A DNA stretch of 64,000 nucleotides from Tessaracoccus lapidicaptus (GCF_001693815.1 NZ_MBQD01000020.1:186001-250000); one strand, 5' to 3'; shown: positions 1-9,598, counted from the first letter of the stretch. Notes: generated by a model from the sequence alone, not told the origin. Numbers and translations are program-made.

Positions 1-589
1 CCTCGCCCAGGGCGCGGGCGTGGCCGGTGAAGTCGCGGCCCTCGCGGGCGAAGTCGCAGGCCAGGACGTAGCCGTCGGTGGGGTCGTGCAGCGCCTCGAG
101 GAACACCGCAAGGTCCGTGCCGTCCCACACCCACGCGCCGTAGAGCTCCGCCACGACACCGCTGCCGGCCAGGGCCTCATGCAACTCGACGTCGACGGAG
201 CGGCCCGGTTCCAGACGGCGGAAGACCTTGACCAGGAGCTCGTCGCCGAAGAACACCGACGTGTTGGACTGCTCCCCGGCGTACCGGCGCGCGGGCAGGT
301 CGGCGGGGACGTCGCGGTAGCGCTCGAAGCCGGGGGCGCCATCGTGCAGCGCCCGCAGCAGGACGCCGCCGTCGTCGCACGCGTCGACGGGCTCGCCGTC
401 GCGGTAGAGCAACGGGACGTGGAACCGCTCGCGGTGCCCGTCGCCGAACTCGACGACGAGGACCGCGGGGCGCAGGTCCTCACCGGCCCAGGGACCGAGC
501 TCAACGTCGACCGGCCGACCGCTGCGCCCGCTGAACCAGCGCGACGCGACGGCCAGGTCCCACAGCCGCCGGGTCAGGTCGGCGCTCAT
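1..589 (-). CDS. mak: Maltokinase, N-terminal part (runs off the window)
   Basis: Only the first 196 codons are present. Maltokinase phosphorylates maltose with ATP to maltose 1-phosphate, the donor used by GlgE. The visible part matches the N-terminal cap domain of the family: SRWFSGRSGR near residue 16, then YAGEQSNTSVFFGDELLVKVFRRLEPG, in which EQSN and KVFRRLEPG are characteristic (split here only for description). The ATG at 589 overlaps the glgE stop as ATGA, so the two are translationally coupled. No trehalose synthase sequence is fused in front of it, so this is not a TreS-Mak fusion with TreS first. What follows downstream is outside the window. Confidence 0.85.
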   Translation of the reverse strand, partial: MSADLTRRLWDLAVASRWFSGRSGRPVDVELGPWAGEDLRPAVLVVEFGDGHRERFHVPLLYRDGEPVDACDDGGVLLRALHDGAPGFERYRDVPADLPARRYAGEQSNTSVFFGDELLVKVFRRLEPGRSVDVELHEALAGSGVVAELYGAWVWDGTDLAVFLEALHDPTDGYVLACDFAREGRDFTGHARALGE

Positions 590-2586
590 GGCGCCGTGAC
601 GTGGAAGACGTGCGCGGGCTTGCTCGGCCAGAGCCGCACCCAGGCGCGCTGCCCCCACACGTAGGACTCGCCGGTCAGCTCGTCGGTCACGCGGACCGAG
701 TCGCCGCCCAGGCCGAGGGCGGCCAGGTCGAGCATGATGTCGGACTCGACGGTGTGGTCCGGGTCGAGCGAGCACACCACGAGCACCGTGTCGGCGCCGT
801 CGTTCTTGGAGAACACGATGACCGAGTCGTGGGGCGCGTGGTGGAAGTGGATGTCGCGGAGCTGCTGCAGCGCCGGGTGCGCCTCGCGGATCTCGTTGAG
901 TTTGCCCAGCAGCAGGTTGAGGTTGGGCTCGGCGTTGTAGTCGCGGGGCCGGAACTCGTACTTCTCGGAATCGAGGTACTCCTCCTTGCCGGCGGCGACG
1001 GGCAGGTGCTCGAACAGTTCGAAGCCCGAGTAGACGCCCCAGGTCGGCGACATCGTCGCGGCGAGGATCGCGCGGATCGAGAACGCCGCCGGGTTGCCCG
1101 ACTGCAGGAAGAAGGGGTTGATGTCGGGCGTGTTGACGAAGAAGTTGGGCCGGTAGTACGACGCCATCTCCTGCGACAGCTCGGTCAAGTACTCGGTCAG
1201 TTCCCACTTGAGGTTGCGCCACGTGAAGTAGGTGTAGCTCTGCTGGAAGCCCACCTTGCCCAGCGCCGCCATCATCTGCGGCTTGGTGAACGCCTCGGCG
1301 AGGAAGATGACCTCCGGGTTGGTCTCGTGGACGCGCTCCAGCAGCCAGTCCCAGAACTCGACGGGCTTGGTGTGCGGGTTGTCGACGCGGAAGATCGTCA
1401 CGCCGTGGTCGATCCAGAACCGGACGATCCGCAGCACCTCGTGGTAGAGCCCGGCCGGGTCGTTGTCGAAGTTCAGCGGGTAGATGTCCTGGTACTTCTT
1501 GGGCGGGTTCTCGGCGTAGGCGATGCTGCCGTCCATGCGGGTCGTGAACCACTCGGGATGCTCGGTCACCCACGGGTGGTCCGGCGACGCCTGCAGGGCC
1601 AGGTCCAGCGCCACCTCCAGCCCGAGCGAGCGGGCCTTGGCGACGAACGCGTCGAAGTCGTCGAAGTCGCCCAGGTCCGGGTGGATCGCGTCGTGCCCGC
1701 CGTCGGGCGAGCCGATCGCCCACGGCGAGCCGGGGTCCGCGTCGGAGGCGTCGAGGGAGTTGTTCTTCCCCTTGCGGTAGGCGCGGCCGATCGGGTGGAT
1801 CGGGGGCAGGTAGGCGACGTCGAAGCCCATGGCGGCGGCCGCCTCGAGCCGCTCGAACGACGTGCGGAACGTGCCGGAGTGCCACTGGCCGTGCTCGTCC
1901 TGCCAGGCGCCCTGCGAGCGGGGGAAGAACTCGTACCACGACGAGTACAGCGCGCGGCGCCGCTCGACCCGGATCGGGTACTCCTGCGTCGGCGACACCA
2001 GCTCGCGGGGCCCGAAGCGGGCCATGGCGCGGGTGATGGGGGCCGAGGTGATGAGTTCGAGGATCTCGTCGACGTCGCCGTCGGCCCGCAGCGTTTCCGC
2101 GGCCCCGTGCAGCAGGCTCGCCGCGCCGGGGACCCGCATGAGCTCCGCCTGCTGGGCGGAGCGGGTCAGCAGGTCGCGGCCCTCCATGCACACCAGATCG
2201 ACGTCATGGCCGATGGGGAGCTTGGCCTCGGCGTGGTGGCGCCAGGTGCCCCACGGGTCGCTCCAGCCCTCGACGCGGTACGTCCAGTCGCCCTCGGCGG
2301 CCATGCGGACGTGCGCCTGCCAGATGTCGAGGCCGTGCGGCTCGACCTGCTTCATGTCGATGCGGCGCTGCGTCCCGCCCGGCGAGGTCAGGATGACCGA
2401 GGCGTTGACGGAATCGTGGCCCTCGCGGAACACGTTGGCCTGGATGAGGATGCGTTCGTGGACCACCGCCTTGACGGGGTAGACCCCGCATTCGATGACG
2501 GGACTCACCCCCGTCACGGGGATCCGGCCGAGGCCGCCCTCGGTTCGAACGATGCGCTTGCTCATGGCTGGGATCTCCGCACTCAC
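586..2586 (-). CDS. glgE: GlgE, alpha-1,4-glucan:maltose-1-phosphate maltosyltransferase
   Basis: GlgE extends alpha-1,4-glucans with maltosyl units from maltose 1-phosphate in the cytosol (GH13_3). The 666-residue reading has the N-terminal beta domain (GRIPVTGVSPVIECGVYPVK), the (beta/alpha)8 catalytic domain and a C-terminal beta domain. The expected nucleophile is Asp402 in FRVDNPHTKP and the acid/base is Glu431 in FLAEAF. Length is normal for the family. Two starts are possible. The GTG at 2586 lies 7 nt after a TAGGCT -10-like hexamer and would be leaderless. The ATG at 2565 (659 aa) has a GGAG ribosome binding site 9 nt upstream. It follows glgX by 39 nt and overlaps mak, so the three probably form one operon. 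Confidence 0.93.
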   Translation of the reverse strand: MSAEIPAMSKRIVRTEGGLGRIPVTGVSPVIECGVYPVKAVVHERILIQANVFREGHDSVNASVILTSPGGTQRRIDMKQVEPHGLDIWQAHVRMAAEGDWTYRVEGWSDPWGTWRHHAEAKLPIGHDVDLVCMEGRDLLTRSAQQAELMRVPGAASLLHGAAETLRADGDVDEILELITSAPITRAMARFGPRELVSPTQEYPIRVERRRALYSSWYEFFPRSQGAWQDEHGQWHSGTFRTSFERLEAAAAMGFDVAYLPPIHPIGRAYRKGKNNSLDASDADPGSPWAIGSPDGGHDAIHPDLGDFDDFDAFVAKARSLGLEVALDLALQASPDHPWVTEHPEWFTTRMDGSIAYAENPPKKYQDIYPLNFDNDPAGLYHEVLRIVRFWIDHGVTIFRVDNPHTKPVEFWDWLLERVHETNPEVIFLAEAFTKPQMMAALGKVGFQQSYTYFTWRNLKWELTEYLTELSQEMASYYRPNFFVNTPDINPFFLQSGNPAAFSIRAILAATMSPTWGVYSGFELFEHLPVAAGKEEYLDSEKYEFRPRDYNAEPNLNLLLGKLNEIREAHPALQQLRDIHFHHAPHDSVIVFSKNDGADTVLVVCSLDPDHTVESDIMLDLAALGLGGDSVRVTDELTGESYVWGQRAWVRLWPSKPAHVFHVTAP

Positions 2587-2593
2587 GGGCGCC

Positions 2594-2599
2594 AGCCTA
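2594..2599 (-). promoter_or_regulatory. -10-like hexamer before glgE
   Basis: TAGGCT on the minus strand, 7 nt upstream of the GTG at 2586, in the short glgX-glgE gap. The spacing would place the transcription start at or next to the GTG. No convincing -35 was seen. Confidence 0.35.
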
Positions 2600-2625
2600 G
2601 CCGTCCGCGCCGAACGCTGCGGAGC

Positions 2626-4776
2626 TCAGGACAACAGATCGATCGACGACGGCTCGGCCTCCGCCATCAGAGCCATCAGCTCCTTCGAGCTGGTGGGGAC
2701 GTCGACGCGCATCACCACGACGGCGCGGGCCGGCATCTGGATCTCGGCGAGGGCCGGGAGGACGCCGTCGGGCAGTTCGTCGTCGTCGGCGCTGTGCCAG
2801 ACGATCTCGTAGCCGAATCCCCAGGGCAGCGTCGGCAGCACCAGCGGGACGGGCTCGGCGCCGGAGTTGAACCAGGTGAGGAACGCCTCGCGCTCGTCGG
2901 AGACGTACATGCCGAGGAGTCGGCGGCCGCCGTCGTGCCAGGCGTCGGTGCTCATCTCCCCGAAGCGGCCGTCCATCCAGGTGAGGTCGACGCGCTGGAG
3001 GTTCTCGCCGTGCTCCGTGAGGACCTCGGCGTGGTAGGCGAAGTCCGTGGGGCGCAGGATCGCGTGGGTCTGCCGCAGCGCGATGAGGTCGGCGATGCGG
3101 GTCTGGACCCGCTGCCACTCCGGCGGCACGTCCCAGTTCACCCACGACAGCGGGGAGTCCTGGCAGTACGCGTTGTTGTTGCCCTTCTGGGTGCGGCCGA
3201 ACTCGTCGCCCGCCGTGATCATGGGCGTGCCGGCGGCGAGGATCTGGGTGGCCATCAGGTTGAGGACCTGGCGACGCCGCAGCGCGTTGAGCTCGGGGTC
3301 CTCGGTGTCGCCCTCCCACCCGTGGTTCCACGAGCGGTTGTTGTCGGAGCCGTCGCGGTTGGCCTCACCGTTGTCGAGGTTGTGTTTGACGTCGTAGCTG
3401 ACGAGGTCGCGCATCGTGAAGCCGTCGTGGGCGGTGATGAAGTTGATGCTCGACTGCGGCGAGCGGCCGGGGGCGTCGAAGATGTCGGGCGAGCCGGCCA
3501 GCCGCGTGGCCAGCTCCTGGACGCCGTGGACGGCGCCGCGCCAGTAGTCGCGGATGTGGTCGCGGAAGCGGTCGTTCCACTCGTGCCAACCCGGGCCCCA
3601 GGCGCCGACCTGGTAGCCGTACGGGCCGATGTCCCACGGCTCGGCGATCATCTTGATGCCGTCGAACGCGGGGTCGGCGGCCACGAGGGACTTGAAGGCG
3701 TGGTTCTGGTCGACGTGGTGGTGCTCGTCGCGGATGAGCGTGGTGGCCAGGTCGAAGCGGAAGCCGTCGACGCCCATGTCCTGGACCCAGTAGCGCATGG
3801 AGTCGAGCACCATCTGCAGCACCATGGGGTGGGCAGTGTTGACGGAGTTGCCGCAGCCGGTGACGTCGTAGTCGTCGCGCTTGTCGTTGGTCAGGCGGTA
3901 GTAGGACAGGTGGTCGATGCCGCGCATGGACAGCGTCGGGCCCTCGTGGCCGCCCTCGCCGGTGTGGTTGTAGACGACGTCGAGGATGACCTCGATGCCG
4001 GCCTCGTGGAGCCGCGACACCATGATCTTGAAGTCGGCCACCTGGTTGCCGACGGTGCCGCGTGTGGCGTAGTAGGCGTGCGGGGCGAAGAAGCCGAGCG
4101 AGTTGTAGCCCCAGTAGTTGCGCAGCCCCTTGAAGGCGACGAACGGCTCGGACACGAAGTGGTGGACCGGGAGCAGCTCCACCGCGGTGACGCCCAGGCG
4201 CAGCAGGTAGTCGATGACGGCCGGGTCCGCCATGCCCAGGTACGAGCCGCGCAGGTGCTCCGGCACCAGCGGGTGCAGCTTCGTGTAGCCGCGCAGGTGC
4301 GTCTCGTAGATGATCGTCTCCGACATCGGGCGGCGCCGGGCGATCGGGGTGGGCGGGGGAGAGTCCGCCACCACCACGCTGAGCGGCACGGCCCCGAACG
4401 AGTCGGTGCTCGACTTGGTGAACGGGTCGCCCGGCACGTGGTCGAGGATCGGGCCGCGGAAGTCGACGCCGCCGCTGATGGCCTTGGCGTACGGGTCTAG
4501 CAGGAGCCGCGCCGGGTTGAACCGGCTGCCCGACGACGGGTCCCACTCGCCGTGGACGCGGAAGCCGTAGTGTTGCTCGGGGCCCGTCTCGGGCACCTCG
4601 ACGGTCCAGATCCCGTCCTCGTCCATCGTCATCTCGACGTTGTGCTGCCGGTTCAGCGGGTCGATGAGGGCGAGCTCGACGCGCTCGGCGCGCGGGGCCC
4701 ACAGGCCGAAGCGGACGCCGGTGGCGGTGATGCGGGCGCCGAGAACGCTCGTATCAGGGATCGTCGGTGCAGTCAT
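2626..4776 (-). CDS. glgX: Glycogen debranching enzyme GlgX (isoamylase type)
   Basis: Predicted alpha-1,6-glucosidase that debranches glycogen or malto-oligosaccharides (GH13 with N-terminal CBM48). The 716-residue reading starts MTAPTIPDTS at the ATG at 4776. Upstream in-frame codons encode low-complexity sequence and are not part of the family fold. CBM48 spans roughly residues 10-95 (GVRFGLWAPRAERVEL). The catalytic domain carries the nucleophile Asp342 in FRFDLAT, the acid Glu379 in IAEPWD, and the third Asp in TAHDGFTMRDL. The ribosome binding site is weak. It leads the glgX-glgE-mak operon, so debranching, maltosyl transfer and maltose phosphorylation are encoded together. Confidence 0.93.
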   Translation of the reverse strand: MTAPTIPDTSVLGARITATGVRFGLWAPRAERVELALIDPLNRQHNVEMTMDEDGIWTVEVPETGPEQHYGFRVHGEWDPSSGSRFNPARLLLDPYAKAISGGVDFRGPILDHVPGDPFTKSSTDSFGAVPLSVVVADSPPPTPIARRRPMSETIIYETHLRGYTKLHPLVPEHLRGSYLGMADPAVIDYLLRLGVTAVELLPVHHFVSEPFVAFKGLRNYWGYNSLGFFAPHAYYATRGTVGNQVADFKIMVSRLHEAGIEVILDVVYNHTGEGGHEGPTLSMRGIDHLSYYRLTNDKRDDYDVTGCGNSVNTAHPMVLQMVLDSMRYWVQDMGVDGFRFDLATTLIRDEHHHVDQNHAFKSLVAADPAFDGIKMIAEPWDIGPYGYQVGAWGPGWHEWNDRFRDHIRDYWRGAVHGVQELATRLAGSPDIFDAPGRSPQSSINFITAHDGFTMRDLVSYDVKHNLDNGEANRDGSDNNRSWNHGWEGDTEDPELNALRRRQVLNLMATQILAAGTPMITAGDEFGRTQKGNNNAYCQDSPLSWVNWDVPPEWQRVQTRIADLIALRQTHAILRPTDFAYHAEVLTEHGENLQRVDLTWMDGRFGEMSTDAWHDGGRRLLGMYVSDEREAFLTWFNSGAEPVPLVLPTLPWGFGYEIVWHSADDDELPDGVLPALAEIQMPARAVVVMRVDVPTSSKELMALMAEAEPSSIDLLS

Positions 4777-4989
4777 AGTCGGCTTTCGTGGATTCAGTGA
4801 TGAATCGTTGGGCTGGGGCGGTTCATTCTGCCAGTAACTCGTGCAAAAGCCACAGTCGGCGCGTCGTGGGTGCGGGCGCCTGCCCTGTGCCGGGAACGGA
4901 TCGCCCCGGGTATCGGCGCTGGTCGGGCCATACCCCGGGTAGCATGACGCCTGCCGATCCATTGTTCCGTCGCACCCGAGGTGGCCCTC
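4777..4989. other. Divergent intergenic region, glgX / cysteine desulfurase
   Basis: 213 bp separating two divergent operons. It must hold both promoters. On the plus strand TAGCAT (4940-4945) is a plausible -10 for the desulfurase. The glgX side contains an AT-richer patch (about 4785-4850) but no clear hexamer pair. No open reading frame with family features was seen. Confidence 0.5.
4940..4945 (+). promoter_or_regulatory. -10-like hexamer for the cysteine desulfurase
   Basis: TAGCAT, 44 nt before the GTG start at 4990, leaving room for the GAGGTGG ribosome binding site at 4978-4984. Confidence 0.3.
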
Positions 4990-6108
4990 GTGCAGTCCGT
5001 CTATCTCGATCACGCCGCGACCACTCCCATGCGGCCCGAGTCGTTGGAGGCGTTCGTCGCGGCCGCCGGCGTCGTCGGCAACGCGTCCTCACTGCACCGC
5101 TCCGGGCAGCGCGCGCGACGGGTGTTGGAGGAGGCGCGCGAGGAGCTGGCGGCCGCCGTCGGGGCGGACCCGGCCGAGGTGATCTTCACGTCCGGCGGCT
5201 CGGAGGCCGACAGCATCGCCGTGCTGGGGGGATGGGAGGCCGGTCGGGCGCGGGGACGGTCGCGGTGTCTGGTCTCCGCCGTCGAGCATCCCGCCGTAGG
5301 CGGTGCCGTGAAGCGCGGCGCGGAGGTCCTGCCGGTGGACCGTGACGGCCTAGTGGACCTTGAGGCAGCGCGGGCGATGATCGACGGCGACGTGGCGGTG
5401 GTCTCCGTCGTGGCCGTCAACAACGAGACGGGCGCGGTGCAGCCGGTGGGCGCCGTGCTGGAAATCGCCGCCGGGGCGGGGGCGTGGCTGCACAGCGATG
5501 CCGTGCAGGCCCTGGGGCACGTGCCGCTCGACTTCCGCGCCGACGGGGTCGACCTGGTGTCGTTGTCGGCCCACAAGGTCGGGGGGCCGGTGGGGATCGG
5601 GGCGCTGCTGGCGCGTCGGGAGGTGTCGCCGCGGCCGATCGGCCTCGGCGGTGGCCAGGAGCGCGAGGTGAGGTCGGGGACGCAGCCGGTGGCGCTGGCT
5701 TCGGCCTTCGCGCGGGCCGCGTCGCTCGCGGTGGGGGAGTTGGAGGCGGAGTCGACGCGGTTGCGAGGGCTCCGCGATCGGATCTCGGGGTTGGCGGTGT
5801 CGCTGGGGGCACGGCTCAACAGCCTGCCCGGCGGCGCGCCGCACATCGTCAACGTGACGTTCGACGGCGTCCGCGCGGACGACCTGCTGTTCTTGCTCGA
5901 TCAGCGGGGTGTGCATGCCTCGGTTGGGAGCGCGTGCCGGGCGGGGGTGCATCAGCCGAGCGAGGTGCTGCTGGCGATGCGGCGGTCAGAGGCTGAGGCG
6001 GTGCAGTCGCTGCGGTTCTCGCTGGGCTGGACGACGACCGTGGCGGACATCGACGCGCTGGCGGCCGCGCTGCGGGAGTCGCTGGCGGTGGCCCGTACCG
6101 CCTTCTGA
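4990..6108 (+). CDS. Cysteine desulfurase (IscS/NifS family)
   Basis: PLP enzyme that takes sulfur from L-cysteine as an enzyme persulfide for Fe-S clusters and tRNA thiolation. The 372-residue protein begins MQSVYLDHAATTP, the standard family N-terminus. The PLP Lys196 is in SLSAHKVGGP, the His-Asp pair in HSDAVQALGH, and the sulfur-accepting Cys316 in SVGSACRAGVHQPSE. I chose the GTG at 4990 because GAGGTGG lies 5 nt upstream and the family starts here. A longer GTG start at 4981 is less likely. The likely partner is MnmA, encoded 1.5 kb downstream. Iron-sulfur versus tRNA-thiolation specialisation cannot be decided from sequence. Confidence 0.92.
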   Translation: MQSVYLDHAATTPMRPESLEAFVAAAGVVGNASSLHRSGQRARRVLEEAREELAAAVGADPAEVIFTSGGSEADSIAVLGGWEAGRARGRSRCLVSAVEHPAVGGAVKRGAEVLPVDRDGLVDLEAARAMIDGDVAVVSVVAVNNETGAVQPVGAVLEIAAGAGAWLHSDAVQALGHVPLDFRADGVDLVSLSAHKVGGPVGIGALLARREVSPRPIGLGGGQEREVRSGTQPVALASAFARAASLAVGELEAESTRLRGLRDRISGLAVSLGARLNSLPGGAPHIVNVTFDGVRADDLLFLLDQRGVHASVGSACRAGVHQPSEVLLAMRRSEAEAVQSLRFSLGWTTTVADIDALAAALRESLAVARTAF

Positions 6109-6138
6109 GCTCCAGGCGACCGGCGGGCATGCTGCCGG

Positions 6139-6162
6139 CCCCGCGGGCGGCGCCCGGCGGGG
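6139..6162. terminator. GC-rich hairpin between convergent genes
   Basis: Stem CCCCGC/GCGGGG continued by GGGC/GCCC around a GGC loop, with one bulged base. It lies between the convergent desulfurase and HNH genes, so it could stop transcription from both sides. There is no U-tract, so this is inferred from position and symmetry only. Confidence 0.35.
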
Positions 6163-6195
6163 TCAACGGTGAGGAGGGGTCAGGCGGCGTGTGGC

Positions 6196-7467
6196 TCAGG
6201 CGGCCAACTCGGGCGGGGCGGTGAGCCTGATGGTGCCCAACGCGGTGACGAGGTACTCGTAGCCGGCGGGGGAGCGCCAGTGGTAGGTCCCTGGCTGCGG
6301 CTGGCAGACGTGCCATCCGCCGTGCGTCCGCGCCCGGTGGGGGTAGCGGGCGGTGGGGCCGAGGTTCTCCATCGACGTCTGCCCCGGCCCTCGATCCGTG
6401 CGGTAGGGCACGGTGTGGTCGAGGTCGCAGGCGCGGGCGACGCGTGAGCCGTACGGGAACACGTCGACGGGGTTGCGGAGCGTGAGCGCCAGCCGCATGA
6501 GGTCCGGCGGATCGTGCTGGTCGACGGGCTGGATCTCGTTCGCGTCCAAGACCGGGCGCACGGTGACGCGGGAGTCGGCCAGCAGCTCGCGGAGGCCGCT
6601 GATGTGCATCGCGCCCCATCCCTCCACGCGGGCGGTGCCGGTGGCGGTGCCGTCGGCCAGGTAGGTCTCCTGCGCCGCCTCCACGCCCGGCACAGAGTCT
6701 GCGGTGATGTGGACGACGAGCTGGTGAGACGGCAGAGACTCTTGGCCGAATGCGCCGCGGGCGAGGATGCCGACGGCGGCGGCGCGGCGTTGGTTCCAGC
6801 CGGTCCGCTGATCGACGTCCGCCGTGGCGGGCAGGTTCCGGGCGATGCTGGAGAGCGCATGGTCGAAAGCAGCGGCATCATCGGGGGTGAGCCGGCCCCA
6901 CATGTCGACATGGCCGTCCTCGATCTCACCCAGCGTGACGTGGCGACTTGTGCGGGCCGAGGCCTCGCGCGCTATGGCGTTGGCGGGATCCGCGGCGATG
7001 ATCCATCCGGGCAGCAGCCGAAGCGTCCGCTGCCAGGGCATCAGCGCCATCGCGTGGGCGAGCCGTCGATCGAGCGTGAGCGCTGCCTCGGCGCTGAGAT
7101 GGACGGAACGGCGGGCGACGTCGACGGCCTGCCACCACCGGATGCGGCCGGCCAGGACCGCAGCCCACAGGGTGGGGAGGCGGTGGCGAACGTTGAGGAC
7201 GTCACCGAGGCGGCCCACCGCCGCGCCGGGGGAGACCCCCAGCAGCGGGGCGATCTCCAGCGCGAGGAACTCGGCGACCGCGGGGGTCCCGTCGGCTCCT
7301 GGAGTCATGGTGTCCTCGAGGCCGACGGCGATGTCGTTCATGTCGACGTGGTAGGTGTCGATGAGGTGGGCCAGGGCGATGATCTCGGCGGTCTCGGCCG
7401 CGACCAGGTGCCGGTGGGCGTGGTCCAGCGCTGCCAAGGTGGTGGGCTCGGGCGGGGAGTGATCCAT
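6196..7467 (-). CDS. DUF222/HNH endonuclease-domain protein
   Basis: 423 residues. The N-terminal two thirds are the helical DUF222 (REP13E12-type) region that many actinomycetes carry in multiple copies. The C-terminus has an HNH core: CDLDHTVPY, then ENLGP, then HRARTHGGW. The catalytic His and the Asn/His positions look intact, so it may be an active nuclease, but the family's role is not settled. The ATG at 7467 was chosen because family-like sequence begins there (LAALDHAHRHLVAAETAE). Upstream sequence is antisense to mnmA. No ribosome binding site is obvious. It lies in reverse orientation between the desulfurase and mnmA, which suggests later insertion. No flanking repeats were found. 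Confidence 0.85.
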   Translation of the reverse strand: MDHSPPEPTTLAALDHAHRHLVAAETAEIIALAHLIDTYHVDMNDIAVGLEDTMTPGADGTPAVAEFLALEIAPLLGVSPGAAVGRLGDVLNVRHRLPTLWAAVLAGRIRWWQAVDVARRSVHLSAEAALTLDRRLAHAMALMPWQRTLRLLPGWIIAADPANAIAREASARTSRHVTLGEIEDGHVDMWGRLTPDDAAAFDHALSSIARNLPATADVDQRTGWNQRRAAAVGILARGAFGQESLPSHQLVVHITADSVPGVEAAQETYLADGTATGTARVEGWGAMHISGLRELLADSRVTVRPVLDANEIQPVDQHDPPDLMRLALTLRNPVDVFPYGSRVARACDLDHTVPYRTDRGPGQTSMENLGPTARYPHRARTHGGWHVCQPQPGTYHWRSPAGYEYLVTALGTIRLTAPPELAA

Positions 7468-7535
7468 GGACGCCACACTAATCGCCCGCACTGACAATTT
7501 CGGAGTGTGATCGGAGCTCTTGTGACGGCTGCGTC

Positions 7536-7541
7536 TAGAGT
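7536..7541 (+). promoter_or_regulatory. -10-like hexamer for mnmA
   Basis: TAGAGT, 25 nt before the mnmA ATG. The interval contains the strong GGAGGAAAG ribosome binding site. A clear -35 was not found. Confidence 0.35.
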
Positions 7542-7566
7542 GGGACGTCGCAAGCAGGAGGAAAGA

Positions 7567-8640
7567 ATGCGCGTCTTGGTCGCCATGTCGGGCGGGGTGG
7601 ATTCCGCCGTCGCCGCCGCGCGCCTCGTCGCCGACGGCCACGACGTGACCGGGGTGCACCTTGCACTGTCGAAGAACCCCGCCTCCTACCGCTCCGGCGC
7701 CCGCGGCTGCTGTTCGTTGGAGGACTCCCACGACGCCCGGCGTGTCGCTGACAAACTCGACATCCCCTTCTACGTGTGGGATTTCGCCGAGGAGTTCCGC
7801 GAGGCGGTCGTCGACGATTTCATCGCCGAGTACCGCGCCGGCCGCACGCCCAATCCCTGTCTGCGCTGCAACGAGAAGATCAAGTTCGCGGCTGTCCTGG
7901 ACCGCGGGCTGGCGCTCGGCTTCGACGCGGTCGCGACGGGCCACTACGCCGACCTACGGCGTCACGGCGATGGGTCGGTGACGCTGCACCGGGCGGCCGA
8001 CGCGGCGAAGGACCAGTCGTACGTCCTGGGGATGCTGACGCAGGACCAGCTGCGTCGCTGCGTGTTCCCGCTGTTCGACGTCGAGAAGCCGGTGGTCCGC
8101 GCCGAGGCGCAGGCGCTGGGCTTCGGTGTGGCGAAGAAGCCCGACAGTCACGACATCTGCTTCATCGCCGACGGTGACACACAGGGATTCCTGGCCCGCC
8201 ACCTCGACGACGCCCCCGGGCCCATCGTCGACGACTCAGGAGAGGTCCTCGGCGAGCATCGCGGCACGCACCGGTACACGGTGGGGCAGCGCAAGGGCCT
8301 CGACCTGCGGGTGCCCGCGCCGACCGGTGAACCGCGGTACGTGCTGCGGATCGAGCCGGCGAGCCGGACGGTGGTCGTGGGGTCCCGCGACGACCTCGCC
8401 GTCACGGAACTCACCGGCATTCGGACCACGTGGACGGGATCGTCGGTCGAGGGTCCGTGGCGCGGCCAGGCCCAGTACCGGGCACACGGGACGCCGCAGT
8501 ACGCCACCATCGAGGCCGTCGATGGTGGGCTGCGGGTCAGCCTGGACGAGCCGGCGCACGGAGTCGCTCCGGGACAGACGGTGGTCGTCTACGACGGGGA
8601 CCGCTTGGTGGGCAGTGCTGTGATTGCCGGGGCCCGATGA
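7567..8640 (+). CDS. mnmA: tRNA-specific 2-thiouridylase MnmA
   Basis: Forms 2-thiouridine at the wobble position of tRNA Lys, Glu and Gln, using sulfur relayed from a cysteine desulfurase. The 357-residue length is normal. The PP-loop SGGVDSAV is at residues 8-15. The catalytic Cys98 is in NPCLRCNEK and the second reactive Cys198 is in HDICFI. The GHYA motif near residue 125 is conserved. The ATG at 7567 has an AGGAGG-type ribosome binding site 6-10 nt upstream. A longer in-frame reading from 7507 would include promoter sequence. Its stop overlaps the start of the MetE-like gene. Confidence 0.95.
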   Translation: MRVLVAMSGGVDSAVAAARLVADGHDVTGVHLALSKNPASYRSGARGCCSLEDSHDARRVADKLDIPFYVWDFAEEFREAVVDDFIAEYRAGRTPNPCLRCNEKIKFAAVLDRGLALGFDAVATGHYADLRRHGDGSVTLHRAADAAKDQSYVLGMLTQDQLRRCVFPLFDVEKPVVRAEAQALGFGVAKKPDSHDICFIADGDTQGFLARHLDDAPGPIVDDSGEVLGEHRGTHRYTVGQRKGLDLRVPAPTGEPRYVLRIEPASRTVVVGSRDDLAVTELTGIRTTWTGSSVEGPWRGQAQYRAHGTPQYATIEAVDGGLRVSLDEPAHGVAPGQTVVVYDGDRLVGSAVIAGAR

Positions 8641-9590
8641 TGCGCATCACCGCAGCCGGTTCGTTGCCCGGGACGGACTTCCGTGGAGCCTTGACCGCGA
8701 TGGCCGAGGCACTGCCGGACGTCTTGCCGTTCCCGGAGCTTCCCGCCCGTGGGGTCACCTCAGGCATGGTGGGTCGCGCTCTGGGACTCGTGGAAGGGCT
8801 GGGGTTCGACCTCCAGCCGGCCGGCTGGCGGCTGGTGCCCCACGCGGGCGCCGAGCACCGTCGGGCGAAGGCACAGTGGCGCAACGATCTCGACGACGCC
8901 GAGGAACTGCTGCAGGGGTTCGCGGGCGTGGTCAAGGTCGCGGTCGCGGGGCCGTGGACGCTGGCCGCGGCAGTCGAGCGGACGATGGGGGACCGGCTGC
9001 TGGCCGACCACGGTGCGCGCCGGGAGCTGGCCGAGGCGCTGCACGACGGCGTTACGCGGCTGAAGGATGACCTCACGAGACGGCTGCCAGGTCGCGAGGT
9101 GTGGCTTCAGGTGGATGAGCCGTCCCTGATTGCAGTGGCGGAGGGCCGGATCCCGACGGCGAGTGGGTTCAGCCGGCACAGGCGGGTCGACTCGTCGGAA
9201 CTCGTCGCGGCGCTGCGTCCGATGGCCGACGGTGCATGGCTCCACTGCTGCGCCCCGGGGCGGTGGCTCGACGTCGCCCGCCGTGCGGGGTTCACCGGGG
9301 TCTCGGTCGACGCTTCACTGGTGGACCTCGACGAACTGGCCGAGTGGCGCGACGAGAAGCGGGGCCTCATCCTCGGCGTGGTGGACACGAGCCGCGGACC
9401 CCAGAACACGGACGAGTTGGTGCGCACTGCGCTGGGAATCCTGCGACAACTCCAGGTCGATGACCTCGACGGTGTCCTCCTCGGCACTGCCTGCGGCATG
9501 TCCGGCTGGCGGCGGGAGGACGTCGTGCCGCAGCTGCAGTCGTTGGGCAAGGCCGCGGAGCTGGTGGAAGAGGCGCTGGCCCGCGGCTGA
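8637..9590 (+). CDS. Short MetE-like (cobalamin-independent methionine synthase family) protein
   Basis: 317 residues resembling only the C-terminal catalytic half of MetE, so it is not a full methionine synthase. Potential zinc ligands are visible: His and Cys in [10 protein letters not shown], and a later Cys in GTACGMSGW. It overlaps the mnmA stop (cgATGATG, two adjacent ATG codons at 8637 and 8640), so it is coupled to it. From memory, a homologous short protein also lies near mnmA and upstream of gatC in mycobacteria. The true substrate is unknown, so methyl transfer to a thiol is inference from the fold. Confidence 0.8.
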   Translation: MMRITAAGSLPGTDFRGALTAMAEALPDVLPFPELPARGVTSGMVGRALGLVEGLGFDLQPAGWRLVPHAGAEHRRAKAQWRNDLDDAEELLQGFAGVVKVAVAGPWTLAAAVERTMGDRLLADHGARRELAEALHDGVTRLKDDLTRRLPGREVWLQVDEPSLIAVAEGRIPTASGFSRHRRVDSSELVAALRPMADGAWLHCCAPGRWLDVARRAGFTGVSVDASLVDLDELAEWRDEKRGLILGVVDTSRGPQNTDELVRTALGILRQLQVDDLDGVLLGTACGMSGWRREDVVPQLQSLGKAAELVEEALARG

Positions 9591-9598
9591 TCCTCGCC

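Noticed and set aside
601-4500. 1299-codon open frame on the plus strand antisense to glgE and glgX
   Set aside because: A shadow of GC-rich codon structure. The minus strand encodes full-length GlgE and GlgX with all catalytic motifs; the plus reading is Val/Gly/Arg/Asp-rich with no family features.
8637-9590. Full methionine synthase MetE
   Set aside because: Only about 317 residues; the N-terminal half of MetE is absent, so the name would be misleading.
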